A stretch of DNA of 64,000 nucleotides from positions 109,826-173,825 of the forward strand of contig CALFNN010000012.1 in assembly GCA_937902925.1 (NCBI GenBank), written 5' to 3'. Within the stretch, counting starts at the first letter, position 1; the number at the start of each line of letters is the position of its first letter. A model generated the notes under the pieces. The model was not told the DNA's origin. It worked only from the letters and a program-made list of their open reading frames with translations, and did no database searches. Of the stretch, positions 18,828-27,928 are shown in pieces. The DNA is from an uncultured Opitutaceae bacterium (lineage in GTDB: Bacteria; Verrucomicrobiota; Verrucomicrobiia; Opitutales; Opitutaceae). The position numbers and the translations under genes are program-made.

Positions 18828-18847
18828 CCTACGCATCCATGCGTAGG
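18828..18847. promoter_or_regulatory. Palindromic operator before the hybrid kinase gene
   Basis: CCTACGCA (18828-18835) and TGCGTAGG (18840-18847) form a perfect 8-bp inverted repeat around TCCA, 50 bases before the kinase start. The core TACGCA-N4-TGCGTA recurs at 23689-23704 before the secreted-protein gene. This fits a dimer site for the LuxR-type regulator encoded between them. Confidence 0.6.
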
Positions 18848-18897
18848 GCATCACGGCGGCGTTGACTCCCCCGCGGCGGCGGCGGCAAAACTCGTTC

Positions 18898-21800
18898 ATG
18901 ACGATGCGGCCCCCCGTCCGCCAGCTCGGCTGGACCGCGCTCTTTTTCGCAACCTGCCTCTCCGCCGTCGCCATCGACAGCGAGCGCGGCCTGCCGTTGG
19001 TTCGCGCCTACGGCCATCTCGAGCACAAGGCCCACGCTCTTTTTCATGCGCCGTTCATCGGGGAAAACGGGCTTTACTATGCGGGCAATCAGCTCGCGCT
19101 GATGGAATACGACGGACGCACCTGGCGCATCCTGAAGCTCCCGCTCACCTTCACCCGCGCCCTCGCGCCGGGGCCCGGCGGCGACATCTATGTCGGCGAC
19201 GAGGAACAGCTCGGCGTCATGCCGCGCCCGGGCAACGCCGATCCGGAATACCGGTCGCTCCTCGACCGGGTGCCCGCCGGCGCGAAGCCGTTCGGCTTTG
19301 TCCGCGATGTCGTCGCATGGCGCGGCGATGTCTTCTTCGCCACCGACCGGAACATCCTGCGTTACCGGCCCGGCAGCGGCGAATTTCGCGTCTGGCCGCT
19401 GGCCGGCGCGTGGCGCAATCATCTCGCCGCCGCCGGCGGCCGTCTCGTGCTGCACCGCCGCGGAGAGGGCCTCTACGAATTCGACGGCGAGTCGTGGCTT
19501 CCGTTGAGCCGCGACCCGGCGTTCGCCGCCGAACCCGCGGGCGGTTTCGTGATCGCTGCCGATCCCGCCGGCACCGCCCTGCTCGTCGGTCTTTCCCACC
19601 GCGGAATTTTCCGCCTCCGGGCCGGCGGCGTCCTCGAGCGCTGGCCGACCGGCGCCGATGCCATCCTCGCGCGGACCCAGTTGCTCACGGCCCTGCGCCT
19701 GCATGACGGTGCCATTGCGATCGGCACCGAAAGCGAGGGCATCGTCGTGCTCGACATGGGAGGCGCGTTCGAACGGCAGATTTCGCGCGAGAGTGGGCTT
19801 CCTCATCCCACGGTCTTCGCGCTCGCCGAGGACCATGATGGCGGCCTCTGGGCAAGCACCAACAGCGGTCCCGCGCGGGTGAACTGGCGCTCCGCCGCGA
19901 CGTGGTTCGATCATCAGCACTCCGGCATCACCGACGCCGCCGCCGCGGATTTTACCCGGCATCAGGGCGTGTTCTATTATCTCAGCGCCGACGGACTCTA
20001 TGCCCTCGTGCCGTCCGACGACCCGCGCCGCCCCGCGCATTTCGAACGCGATCCGCGGGTTGGCGTGCAGGTCCGGCTCACCTCGTTGCTTTCGCATCCC
20101 GGCGGCCTCCTGCTGGCGAGCGCCAGCGGCTTGCAGCGCCTGAGCCCCGCGGGTCTCGAGTTGCTCCAACCGGTCACCGACGGCTTGAAATGCCTGGCGG
20201 CGGCAAAATCCCAGCCGGCGCGAATCTTCTTCGCGACCGATCGCGGCGCCGGCACCGGCACGTTCGCCCTCGACGGCACCTGGCGGTTCGAGGGCGACAT
20301 CCCGGGAGTCACCGGCGAGTGCGAGGACGTGGTCGAGGATCGGGCCGGCACGCTGTGGATCAGCACGGTGAGTCGCGGCGTCTATCGCGTCACGCGTCCA
20401 ACCGACGCGACCGACTGGCGGGCGGCGGAGGCGAAATTATTGACCACCATCGATGGATTGCCGGCGGGCCACTCCTTGATATTCCTCTGGGAAACCGGCT
20501 TCGGCCTCCACTTCGACACGGCGAAGGGCCTCTATCGCTACGACGAGGCGAACGCCCGGTTTACCGCTGACACCGCGCTCACCGCTTGGGAACCGCGCCC
20601 GATGGTGCTCAACCCCGTGGCCGGCGGCGCGCCCGGGGAGCTTTGGACGAACGGTCTTCTCACCGACTACAAGACCAAGGAAGTGCCCTACCCGCTCCTC
20701 CGGTTGCGGCGGGGAGGCGACGGCTCCATCCAGCCGACCGCGATGCCTCCCGAGATTCACGAGCTGTTCGGCGGATCGGGCGCGCGACGCATTTTCTGGG
20801 AGCCCGGCCCCGACGGGCGGGGCGTCGTCTGGGGGAAGGGCGAACTCGGCCTCGTGCGCGTCGAGGTCGGCCGCCTCCCCGAACGCGTCGCGGCGACCGC
20901 GCCTCTGATCCGCGACCTCGCGGCCGAGGGACATGCCGTCGCGCTGCCGCCCAGCGGCCCGGTCGAACTCGCGCTGCATTACTCGCCCGCGCCCATCGTC
21001 ATCACTTTTGCGTCGGGCCGGTTCCGTCAGCCCGACTTCGAGCACTTCCAGACGCGACTGGTCGGGTTCAACGACGAGTGGAGCCCGCCGACCGCGCGCA
21101 ACGACATCGCGTTCACCAATCTCGAGCGGGGCCCGTTTACGTTCGAGGTGCGCTCCGTCGACCCGCAGGGGCGGCCGGGACCGGCGGCGAGTTTCCGGCT
21201 GCGCGTCGCGCCGCCGTGGCAGCGCAGCAATCTCGCCTATGGGCTCTACAGCCTCGCCACGCTCGGCGGCATCGCCGGCTTCGTGCGCTGGCGGTTGCGT
21301 CACGCCGAACGCGAGCGCTCGCGACTGGAACGGCTCATCGGCGAGCGCACCGCGGAACTGGCGGTGGCCAAGGAGCAGGCCGAGTCCGCCAACTACGCGA
21401 AGAGCGCGTTCCTCGCCAACATGAGCCACGAACTCCGCACGCCGCTCAACGGCGTCATCGGCTACGCGCAGGTCCTGATGAAGGACCGCGATCTCAGCGA
21501 AAAAAACCGCGAGCGCCTGCGCGTCGTGCAGACGAGCGGCGAGCATCTGTTGCGCATGATCAACGAGGTGCTCGATTTTTCGAAGATCGAGGCGGGTCGC
21601 ATGGAGCTGCGCCCGGCGCCGTTTCACTTTCCGCAGCTCCTCCGCGACATCGCCGCCGCCATGAGCCCGCGCGCCGAGCAGAAGGGCCTCGAATTCGTGT
21701 TCGCCGCCGCCGCGGATTTGCCCGAGCTAGTCGTCGGCGACGCGCTCAAGCTCCGGCAGATCCTCGACAACCTCCTCGGCAATGCGATCAAGTTCACCGC

Positions 21801-22791
21801 GCGGGGCAGCGTCACGCTGCGGGTCGGCCGCGCCACCGCCGCCGCCGCGGAATCCGAGCTGTTCGAATTCGAGGTCCTCGACACGGGCGTCGGGATCGCC
21901 GCGCCCGATCTGGCTGCGCTCTTCCAGCCGTTTCATCAGGCGGTCGACGGCCGGCCGCCCGAGCCGGGCACCGGCCTCGGGCTCGCCATCAGCCAGCGCC
22001 TCGTCGAGCTCATGGGCGGCCGGCTGACGGTCGACAGCGTCCGCGGCGCCGGCAGTCGTTTTCTTTTCAGCCTTCACCTGCCCGTGCTCGCCGTCGCGGC
22101 CGACGCTTCGGCCGCGCCCTCCCGCACGATCAGCGGCTACGAGGGCTCGCGCCGGCAATTGCTCGTCGTCGACGACGTGACGGTGAACCGCAAGGTGCTG
22201 CGCGAACTGCTTGCGCCGCTCGGCTTCACCATCATGGAAGCCACCGGCGGCGCCGAGGCCCTCGCGATCGCGGCCTCGTCGCAGCCGGATCTGGTGTTTC
22301 TCGACTTGCGCATGCCCGGCATGGATGGGCTCGAACTCGCGAAACGCCTGCGCGCGCTTCCCGACGGACGCCGCATCAAGCTGATTGCGATGTCCGCCTC
22401 GGTGCTTTCGTTCAACCGCGAGGATGCGTTCGCAGCCGGCTGCGACGATTTTCTCCCGAAGCCGTTTCGCGAGGACGATCTGCTTTCGCGCCTCGGTCTG
22501 GCTTTGCGTCTCGACTGGAAGACCGCGGCCAGCGGCCCGGCTCCGTCGGGCGGGTCGTGCCCACCCTTCGCCGCCACGCGGCTGCCGCCCGCGGCACTCG
22601 CCGGACTTCTCGCCCTTGCGCGCCGGGGAGAAATCGTCGCCTTTCGCCGCCAACTGGCCGATCTGCGCGGCGCCGCCGACGCCGCCGACCCGCTGATTGA
22701 CGCCCTCGACGCGCTCGCGAAGAGTTACCGCATGGAGCGCATCCGCGAAGTCTTGGAACGCGCACTTCCCTCCGCTTCACCGCCCACATGA
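18898..22791 (+). CDS. Hybrid sensor histidine kinase with beta-propeller sensor
   Basis: The ATG at 18898 gives 1,297 residues. A signal/anchor sequence ([16 protein letters not shown]) precedes about 650 residues of two-component-regulator-propeller repeats, then a Y_Y_Y domain (about 700-775), one membrane span (about 776-800), and a cytoplasmic kinase. The phospho-accepting histidine is H844 in [15 protein letters not shown]; the ATPase domain contains [16 protein letters not shown] and TGLGLAIS. A receiver domain follows with D1136 in [13 protein letters not shown]. The ~80-residue tail is helical and not a recognisable HPt. Such periplasmic propellers usually sense carbohydrates. The gene overlaps the response regulator gene by four bases. 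Confidence 0.93.
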   Translation: MTMRPPVRQLGWTALFFATCLSAVAIDSERGLPLVRAYGHLEHKAHALFHAPFIGENGLYYAGNQLALMEYDGRTWRILKLPLTFTRALAPGPGGDIYVGDEEQLGVMPRPGNADPEYRSLLDRVPAGAKPFGFVRDVVAWRGDVFFATDRNILRYRPGSGEFRVWPLAGAWRNHLAAAGGRLVLHRRGEGLYEFDGESWLPLSRDPAFAAEPAGGFVIAADPAGTALLVGLSHRGIFRLRAGGVLERWPTGADAILARTQLLTALRLHDGAIAIGTESEGIVVLDMGGAFERQISRESGLPHPTVFALAEDHDGGLWASTNSGPARVNWRSAATWFDHQHSGITDAAAADFTRHQGVFYYLSADGLYALVPSDDPRRPAHFERDPRVGVQVRLTSLLSHPGGLLLASASGLQRLSPAGLELLQPVTDGLKCLAAAKSQPARIFFATDRGAGTGTFALDGTWRFEGDIPGVTGECEDVVEDRAGTLWISTVSRGVYRVTRPTDATDWRAAEAKLLTTIDGLPAGHSLIFLWETGFGLHFDTAKGLYRYDEANARFTADTALTAWEPRPMVLNPVAGGAPGELWTNGLLTDYKTKEVPYPLLRLRRGGDGSIQPTAMPPEIHELFGGSGARRIFWEPGPDGRGVVWGKGELGLVRVEVGRLPERVAATAPLIRDLAAEGHAVALPPSGPVELALHYSPAPIVITFASGRFRQPDFEHFQTRLVGFNDEWSPPTARNDIAFTNLERGPFTFEVRSVDPQGRPGPAASFRLRVAPPWQRSNLAYGLYSLATLGGIAGFVRWRLRHAERERSRLERLIGERTAELAVAKEQAESANYAKSAFLANMSHELRTPLNGVIGYAQVLMKDRDLSEKNRERLRVVQTSGEHLLRMINEVLDFSKIEAGRMELRPAPFHFPQLLRDIAAAMSPRAEQKGLEFVFAAAADLPELVVGDALKLRQILDNLLGNAIKFTARGSVTLRVGRATAAAAESELFEFEVLDTGVGIAAPDLAALFQPFHQAVDGRPPEPGTGLGLAISQRLVELMGGRLTVDSVRGAGSRFLFSLHLPVLAVAADASAAPSRTISGYEGSRRQLLVVDDVTVNRKVLRELLAPLGFTIMEATGGAEALAIAASSQPDLVFLDLRMPGMDGLELAKRLRALPDGRRIKLIAMSASVLSFNREDAFAAGCDDFLPKPFREDDLLSRLGLALRLDWKTAASGPAPSGGSCPPFAATRLPPAALAGLLALARRGEIVAFRRQLADLRGAADAADPLIDALDALAKSYRMERIREVLERALPSASPPT

Positions 22792-23675
22792 GTCGCCCCG
22801 CGCCCGGCCGCATCCTCGTCGTCGACGACACCCCCGCCAATCTTTCCCTGCTGCTCGACGCCCTGACCGAGGCCGGCCACGAAATCCTCGTCGCCGAGGG
22901 CGGCCGCAGCGCCCTCTCGCTGCTCGAGCACACCACGCCCGACCTCGTCCTCCTCGACCTTGTCATGCCCGGCATGGATGGCGTCGCCACCTGCCGACGC
23001 ATCAAGGAGCGCCCCGCGTGCCGCGACGTCCCGGTGCTGTTCATGACCGCGATCGACGAGCCCGACCAGAAACTCCGCGCGTTCGACGCCGGGGCGCTCG
23101 ATTACATCACCAAGCCGGTTTATCCGCCCGAGGTGCTCGCCCGCGTCGCCGCGCATCTGCAAATCCGCACGCTGCAGAAATCGCTCGCCGACGAACTCGC
23201 CTTGCGCGTCGAGGCCGAGAACCAGCTCAGCCAGTCGCTCGACCGCGCGGTCGTGCTCTGCGATGCCGCGGGTCACGTCGTCTTCAGCACCCGACTCGCG
23301 GAGGATTTGCTGCACAAACATTTTCCCGCCCACCTCGCCGGCACGCTCCCGGCCGCGCTCGGCGCCGAAGGTCCGCTCGTCGCGCGGCGTTTCGCGGAGC
23401 AGGGCCGCGCCGACCTCGTGATGTTCGTGCTCGAGGAACGCGGCGCGCCGCCCGGCCCGGTGGCGTTGATGCAGCTCGGCCTGACCGCGCGCGAGGCCGA
23501 GGTGCTCTATTGGATCGCGCAGGGCAAGAGCAACCCCGACATCGCGACGATTCTCGGCGCGAGCGTCCGGACCGTTCACAAGCACGTGGAGCATATTTTC
23601 CAGAAGCTCGGCCTCGAGACGCGCAATGCCGCGACGCTCGCCGCGCTCGAGGTGCTGCGGCCCGCCGCCCGTTAG
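22788..23675 (+). CDS. Response regulator, receiver plus LuxR-type helix-turn-helix
   Basis: The 295-residue product starts inside the kinase stop (ATGA), so the pair is translationally coupled. The receiver has VVDD at residues 11-14, the phospho-site D57 ([11 protein letters not shown]) and the lysine in [11 protein letters not shown] ~90-residue linker, possibly PAS-like, joins it to a NarL/LuxR-type DNA-binding domain ([20 protein letters not shown], then [17 protein letters not shown]). It is the natural candidate to bind the TACGCA-N4-TGCGTA palindromes flanking this locus; proteins of this class bind such short inverted repeats as dimers. Confidence 0.93.
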   Translation: MSRPAPGRILVVDDTPANLSLLLDALTEAGHEILVAEGGRSALSLLEHTTPDLVLLDLVMPGMDGVATCRRIKERPACRDVPVLFMTAIDEPDQKLRAFDAGALDYITKPVYPPEVLARVAAHLQIRTLQKSLADELALRVEAENQLSQSLDRAVVLCDAAGHVVFSTRLAEDLLHKHFPAHLAGTLPAALGAEGPLVARRFAEQGRADLVMFVLEERGAPPGPVALMQLGLTAREAEVLYWIAQGKSNPDIATILGASVRTVHKHVEHIFQKLGLETRNAATLAALEVLRPAAR

Positions 23676-23688
23676 CCCGCCGGCCATC

Positions 23689-23704
23689 TACGCAAGTGTG
23701 CGTA
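23689..23704. promoter_or_regulatory. Palindromic operator before the secreted-protein gene
   Basis: TACGCA (23689-23694) and TGCGTA (23699-23704) form a perfect 6-bp inverted repeat around AGTG, 37 bases before the ATG at 23742. The arms and 4-base spacing match the site at 18828-18847; the spacer bases differ, as expected for an operator. Confidence 0.6.
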
Positions 23705-23741
23705 TGTCCCGGAACGCCCGGGGTCCGGTAGAGTGGACACG

Positions 23742-25898
23742 ATGCGCTTCACTCCTCTTCCCACGATAACGATTCTGTTCTTCGCCGCGGCTGCCGCGTT
23801 CGCTCAGACTCCCACGTTCTCCGTCGTCGACACGACTTCGCTCAACGCCACTTTTGGCAACGCCGGCAAGGGCGTCGTCGAGCCGCAGGTCAAGGGCTTC
23901 GTCGGCGTCGCGTTTGGAAACGGCATCTTCGTCGCGATGGGCCAGGGCATCGGCGAATCCGCGTTTCGCTGGGCCACCAGCACGGATGGCACGACGTGGA
24001 CCGGCCGCAACCAAGCCATGCCCTCCGGCACGACGAGCAACGGCGCGTCGAAAGTGCATTTCATCAACGGCAAGTTCATCACCTTCATCGGCGCGGCCAA
24101 CAACGGATTCGGCGAGTCGTATTGCTACACCAGCACCGATGGCCTGACGTGGACCGGCAACAAGATCCTCAGCGCGTCGCTCGGCGTCGTCGAATTCGAC
24201 GGCAGTTCCTCGCTCTACGTCGTCGCCGGCACCAATGGCGCGCAGCTCACGTCGCCCGACCTCGTGACCTGGACCTCGCATCCCGTCGTCGCCACCGGCG
24301 GGGTCTACAGCCACGACGACCTCGCGTATTTCAACGGCAAATTTTTCTCCACGATCAACGGCTTCGGCGGCGCCGCCTATTCCAGCGCCGACGGCGTCAC
24401 GTGGACTCAGCTTACCGCCCTCTCCTATCCCGGCGGTCCCAGCGTCGAGGCGGGCAACGGCTTTCTCCTCGCGACCTTTGGCGGCTCGCAATACAAGAGC
24501 ACCGACGGCGCCACCTTCACCAAGCTCACTCTCACCGCGCCGACCAACTGGTTTCCCCCCGGCGGCTCGCCGCGCTACACGAGCGCCGGCTTCGTCGCGA
24601 TGGGCACGGATTTCAGCAACGGCAAGACCGCCTACATGGTCTCGGCCGATTGCGTAGGCTGGACGCCGGTGGCCTACATTCCTGCCAACCCGGCACCCGG
24701 CACCGGTTTCATCAGCCGCGCCTATAGTTATGTCGACATCGCTTACGGCGCCGGCCGTTTCGTCATCGTCGGTGCCGACACGTCGCAGGCGGCGTTCAGC
24801 ATCGTGAACCTCCCCGCGATCATGACGGTCGCCGCCAGTTCCGTGCCGGCTATCCCAACCACGTTGACCGCGACCGTCGGCGCTGGCGCGACCGTCCAAT
24901 GGCAGCGCAACGGCACCAACGTCAGCGGCGCCACCAGCGCCAGTCTCAGCCTCGCCAGCGTGCAATCGGCCGACGCCGGCCTCTACGGCGCCGTCGTCAC
25001 GACGGGCGGCACCGCCACCACGCAGCCGTTCATCGTCGGCGTTTCCAGCGCGGCCAAGGTGGTTGGCACCGGCGACGAATTGCAGCCGGTGGATATCAGG
25101 CATCCCAACGGGAATATCTTCGACCAGATTCTTCTCTCCGGCGCCGCCGCCACCATCACCGCCGATGCGGGCCAGGCGACGCGCGTCTCCTACATCGACC
25201 TGACGAACGATATCGTGCAGATCGAATTCAGCGGTGCGGGCACGCTCTCGATCATTCTCGATAATTCCTTCGGTCCCGCCCAGCCGGCGAACTACAACCA
25301 GGCGGTCAACTACATGAAGGGCCACGCCGGCATCGTGATCGCCGGCGCCGACGAGACCACCAACGTCAGCGCCTTCAGCGTCGGCCGCGCCACCGCGTTC
25401 GATCCCACCGGCACCTACAACATCCTCCTCGCGCCCAGTGCCACGAATGTGCCGGCCAACAACGGCAGCTCCCTCTTCGTCGGCCATACCACGACCAGCT
25501 ACGATGGCCTCGCCGATCTGGCCTTTATCGCGATCTCCAGCACCAACGGAAAATTCGGCGGCATCCGCGCCGCCAATGCCAGTTTCTTCGCGACGAAGGG
25601 CTTCACCGGCATCTATGCGCCCGGCATCGCGTTCAGCGGTCCCGTCTTCATCGGCGACATCAACGCGTCCAACTCCGCCGCTCCCGTCCTCGTCATCGGC
25701 TCCTCGCCGGACACCCGGATCACCGGCGGCGATCTGCTGCAGACAAACGGCCAGGCGGTCGCCGTCGCCGGCCTCACTCAGCTGAAGTTCACGGCTGGAA
25801 CCACGTCCCACGGCGCCACCCTTCCCGCCCAAGTCAACCAAGCCGTCCTCCGCCAAAGCGGCGCCGATGTCACTGCCCAGGTGGTCGTGAATCCCTGA
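23742..25898 (+). CDS. Large secreted protein with Asp-box-like repeats and an Ig-like domain
   Basis: The ATG at 23742 gives 718 residues with a Sec signal (ILFFAAAAAFAQ). Residues ~20-350 contain repeated STDGxTWT-type motifs (for example STDGLTWTGN, SADGVTWTQ), like the Asp-boxes of sialidase-type propellers. An Ig-like domain follows near 358-430, with WQRNGTNVSGATS and the ADAGLYGAVV hallmark. The last ~290 residues look beta-rich and I do not recognise them. There is no PEP-CTERM tag. Position, strand and the shared upstream palindrome suggest control by the preceding two-component system. A role in binding or degrading extracellular polymers is possible, but no catalytic motif is certain. 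Confidence 0.8.
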   Translation: MRFTPLPTITILFFAAAAAFAQTPTFSVVDTTSLNATFGNAGKGVVEPQVKGFVGVAFGNGIFVAMGQGIGESAFRWATSTDGTTWTGRNQAMPSGTTSNGASKVHFINGKFITFIGAANNGFGESYCYTSTDGLTWTGNKILSASLGVVEFDGSSSLYVVAGTNGAQLTSPDLVTWTSHPVVATGGVYSHDDLAYFNGKFFSTINGFGGAAYSSADGVTWTQLTALSYPGGPSVEAGNGFLLATFGGSQYKSTDGATFTKLTLTAPTNWFPPGGSPRYTSAGFVAMGTDFSNGKTAYMVSADCVGWTPVAYIPANPAPGTGFISRAYSYVDIAYGAGRFVIVGADTSQAAFSIVNLPAIMTVAASSVPAIPTTLTATVGAGATVQWQRNGTNVSGATSASLSLASVQSADAGLYGAVVTTGGTATTQPFIVGVSSAAKVVGTGDELQPVDIRHPNGNIFDQILLSGAAATITADAGQATRVSYIDLTNDIVQIEFSGAGTLSIILDNSFGPAQPANYNQAVNYMKGHAGIVIAGADETTNVSAFSVGRATAFDPTGTYNILLAPSATNVPANNGSSLFVGHTTTSYDGLADLAFIAISSTNGKFGGIRAANASFFATKGFTGIYAPGIAFSGPVFIGDINASNSAAPVLVIGSSPDTRITGGDLLQTNGQAVAVAGLTQLKFTAGTTSHGATLPAQVNQAVLRQSGADVTAQVVVNP

Positions 25899-25980
25899 AT
25901 CCCGCGTCTGGTCCGCGTTCGCTCCGGGCATTTTCCCTTAATCCATGAAAACGTTCCCGCGGCCCGCGGGGCGCATCACG

Positions 25981-27777
25981 CTATTTCAGCGATTTGATCC
26001 CTTTCGTCAGCGCGGCGAATTCCTGTTCGAGCTGGCTGTTCGCCTCGACCTTCAGCGTGTGATGCGCCCGGTCGATCGCCCGCAACGCCTCGGCGTTCTG
26101 CCGGAGCTGCACGAGATGCTCGGCAAAGACCACCACCACCTGGTCGAAGAACGCGACGCCCGCCCCCCGCCCGAACGAATCGACGACGGAGTCGTAGACC
26201 CGGAGTTGCTGCGGCAGCGGCTGGGTCGAGATCGCCTGCAGCACGAGATCCCGGGCCTGCTGCACGCTGAGGTCGGTGCGGTCGTGCCGGTTTTTCTGCG
26301 CGATCCGCCGCACTTCCTCCTCCGCGGCGCTCGTTTCGCCGCGAGTGCGCAGGCTCGCGGCCACCCGGTCGACGTAGAACGCCTCGAGATCGGGGTAGAG
26401 TTGAAACGCCAGCGCCGCCTCGCGCATCAGCGCCTCCACCGTCTTCGCGTCGCGACCGGACTTCTGCGCCGCCGCGATCAGGATTTCCCAGCCCGCTTGA
26501 TTGCGTCGTTCGAAATTAACCGCCTGACGGGCCGCCACCGCCGCCGCCGCGGTGTCGCCCGCCGCCAGGAAATCGGACGCAAACTCGGCATGCACCTGCG
26601 ACTGGCGAAACGACGGCAGCTCGTGAAATCGCTCCGACAGAAACTGGAGCTCGTGATCGGTCAGCTCACGCCACGTCTGCGGGTCGCGCGCAAACCCCGT
26701 GACGAACCGCTGCTCGGCATAGCGCCCGGCATCCAGCCGCCATTTCCGGTTGCTGTCCAGAAAGCCGAACCAGGCATGCCGTCCATCGTTCCCCGGGCCG
26801 TAAAACAGCAACGTGGGAACGCCGCGCGCCTTGCCGACTTCCGCGGCGAAGTAGGCTTGGTCGCAGCAAATCCCCCCCTCGCGCAGGATATCGGCCAGCC
26901 GGTAGGTGCGTTCCGGCCACATGGGGCGGTTGTTCGTCAGGCGATCCGTTCGATAACGCACCGTCATGTAGTTGCGCGCCATTTGGTCCAGGGGATAATC
27001 GATCATCTGCCGCGACCAATCGAGTTCCACCAAAGGCGCCGCGGCATCGACCACGAACTTCAGCTCGTCGGCGCCGAGGCGTGCGAGGCGGTGATAGGTG
27101 TGGCCGAGCTGATCTTCGCGCGTCCACCAGGCGAAGGCGTCGGCCGGCGCCGGGAATCGTCGGGGCAACGCCGCCGCGGTGACCTGGGCATGGGGCCAGT
27201 CGGGCGGCGGCGGGACGTCGTAAACGACGGCGAGCGCCAGGGCGAGGTTCGCGTAGGTCTTGAAGCGCGCGGGATCGCGCCGATAGAGCTCGTCGAGGAT
27301 CAAGAACACCTGCGGCAGGTAATCGACCGGCGCCAGCAACGCGAAAAACTCGCTCGAAAACGCCGGGTTCCCGATCAACCAACCTTGTAACTCCGGCGAC
27401 AGCATCGCGCCCAGCGGCGTCGGGGTTGTCGGGATGCGCGTGGGCATGTTGGGGTGCGCCACTTTCGCGTCCTGCACCGCCCGGATCCAGCCGTCCACGA
27501 ATTGCGCATCGGTCTCCCCAAACAGCGCCGCCCAATGGTAGACATGATACCACGCCTCGGCCGCCACCAACCGGTCGCGTCGATACGCGCGCACCGCCGT
27601 TGCGCGCAGCAGTGCGACCTGCGGGGCCCAGCCGTCATGCTTCGCCGCCGCCTCGATCAGGGCCAGCCGGGCGGCGGTCGGTGGCTCGAGCGCCTCGGGC
27701 TCCGGGATCGCGGGCTGCGCCCCGAGCTTCACGGCCAGGGCGAACACGACTGCGAGGAAAGAACCGGGCGCTTTCAT
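25981..27777 (-). CDS. Exported transglutaminase-like protein
   Basis: The ATG at 27777 gives 598 residues with a signal peptide (FLAVVFALAVKLGAQ). The central part carries a transglutaminase/cysteine-protease-like triad: Cys in REGGICCDQAYFAAEVG, His in GNDGRHAWFGF about 35 residues later, and Asp in WRLDAGRY. This is the order and spacing of the transglutaminase-core fold (PF01841-like). The flanking regions are helical with TPR-like features. Prokaryotic members are mostly proteases or amidases, so a periplasmic peptidase is possible. A 15-bp perfect inverted repeat lies just before the start. Confidence 0.7.
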   Translation of the reverse strand: MKAPGSFLAVVFALAVKLGAQPAIPEPEALEPPTAARLALIEAAAKHDGWAPQVALLRATAVRAYRRDRLVAAEAWYHVYHWAALFGETDAQFVDGWIRAVQDAKVAHPNMPTRIPTTPTPLGAMLSPELQGWLIGNPAFSSEFFALLAPVDYLPQVFLILDELYRRDPARFKTYANLALALAVVYDVPPPPDWPHAQVTAAALPRRFPAPADAFAWWTREDQLGHTYHRLARLGADELKFVVDAAAPLVELDWSRQMIDYPLDQMARNYMTVRYRTDRLTNNRPMWPERTYRLADILREGGICCDQAYFAAEVGKARGVPTLLFYGPGNDGRHAWFGFLDSNRKWRLDAGRYAEQRFVTGFARDPQTWRELTDHELQFLSERFHELPSFRQSQVHAEFASDFLAAGDTAAAAVAARQAVNFERRNQAGWEILIAAAQKSGRDAKTVEALMREAALAFQLYPDLEAFYVDRVAASLRTRGETSAAEEEVRRIAQKNRHDRTDLSVQQARDLVLQAISTQPLPQQLRVYDSVVDSFGRGAGVAFFDQVVVVFAEHLVQLRQNAEALRAIDRAHHTLKVEANSQLEQEFAALTKGIKSLK

Positions 27778-27792
27778 CCGGCGCAAATTTGG

Positions 27793-27845
27793 GCGCCCGG
27801 GCGTCCCGCCGGCAACGGGTAAATGCTTTCGGGACGCCCGGGCGC
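27793..27845. other. Perfect 15-bp inverted repeat
   Basis: GCGCCCGGGCGTCCC (27793-27807) is matched exactly in inverted form at 27831-27845, with 23 bases between. It begins 16 bases before the transglutaminase-like gene and ends 16 bases from the clpC terminator. It may be an RNA hairpin in the leader, a regulator site, or a REP-like element. Confidence 0.65.
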
Positions 27846-27860
27846 TCCAGCGAAGCCCAA

Positions 27861-27905
27861 AAAGAAAACCCCGCTCCCGTTGGTCTCGGGGGGCGGGGTT
27901 CTTTT
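27861..27905 (-). terminator. Rho-independent terminator of the mcsA-mcsB-clpC operon
   Basis: AACCCCGC (27867-27874) pairs with GCGGGGTT (27893-27900). On the minus strand the stem is followed by TTTTCTTTTT, and on the plus strand by CTTTT, so it could act both ways. It lies 24 bases after the clpC stop. Confidence 0.8.
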
Positions 27906-27928
27906 AGGCGACGGTTGGTCGTCTTTTT

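Noticed and set aside
25860..25898. PEP-CTERM-type sorting tag on the secreted 718-residue protein
   Set aside because: The C-terminus has no Pro-Glu-Pro-like motif, hydrophobic span or basic end.
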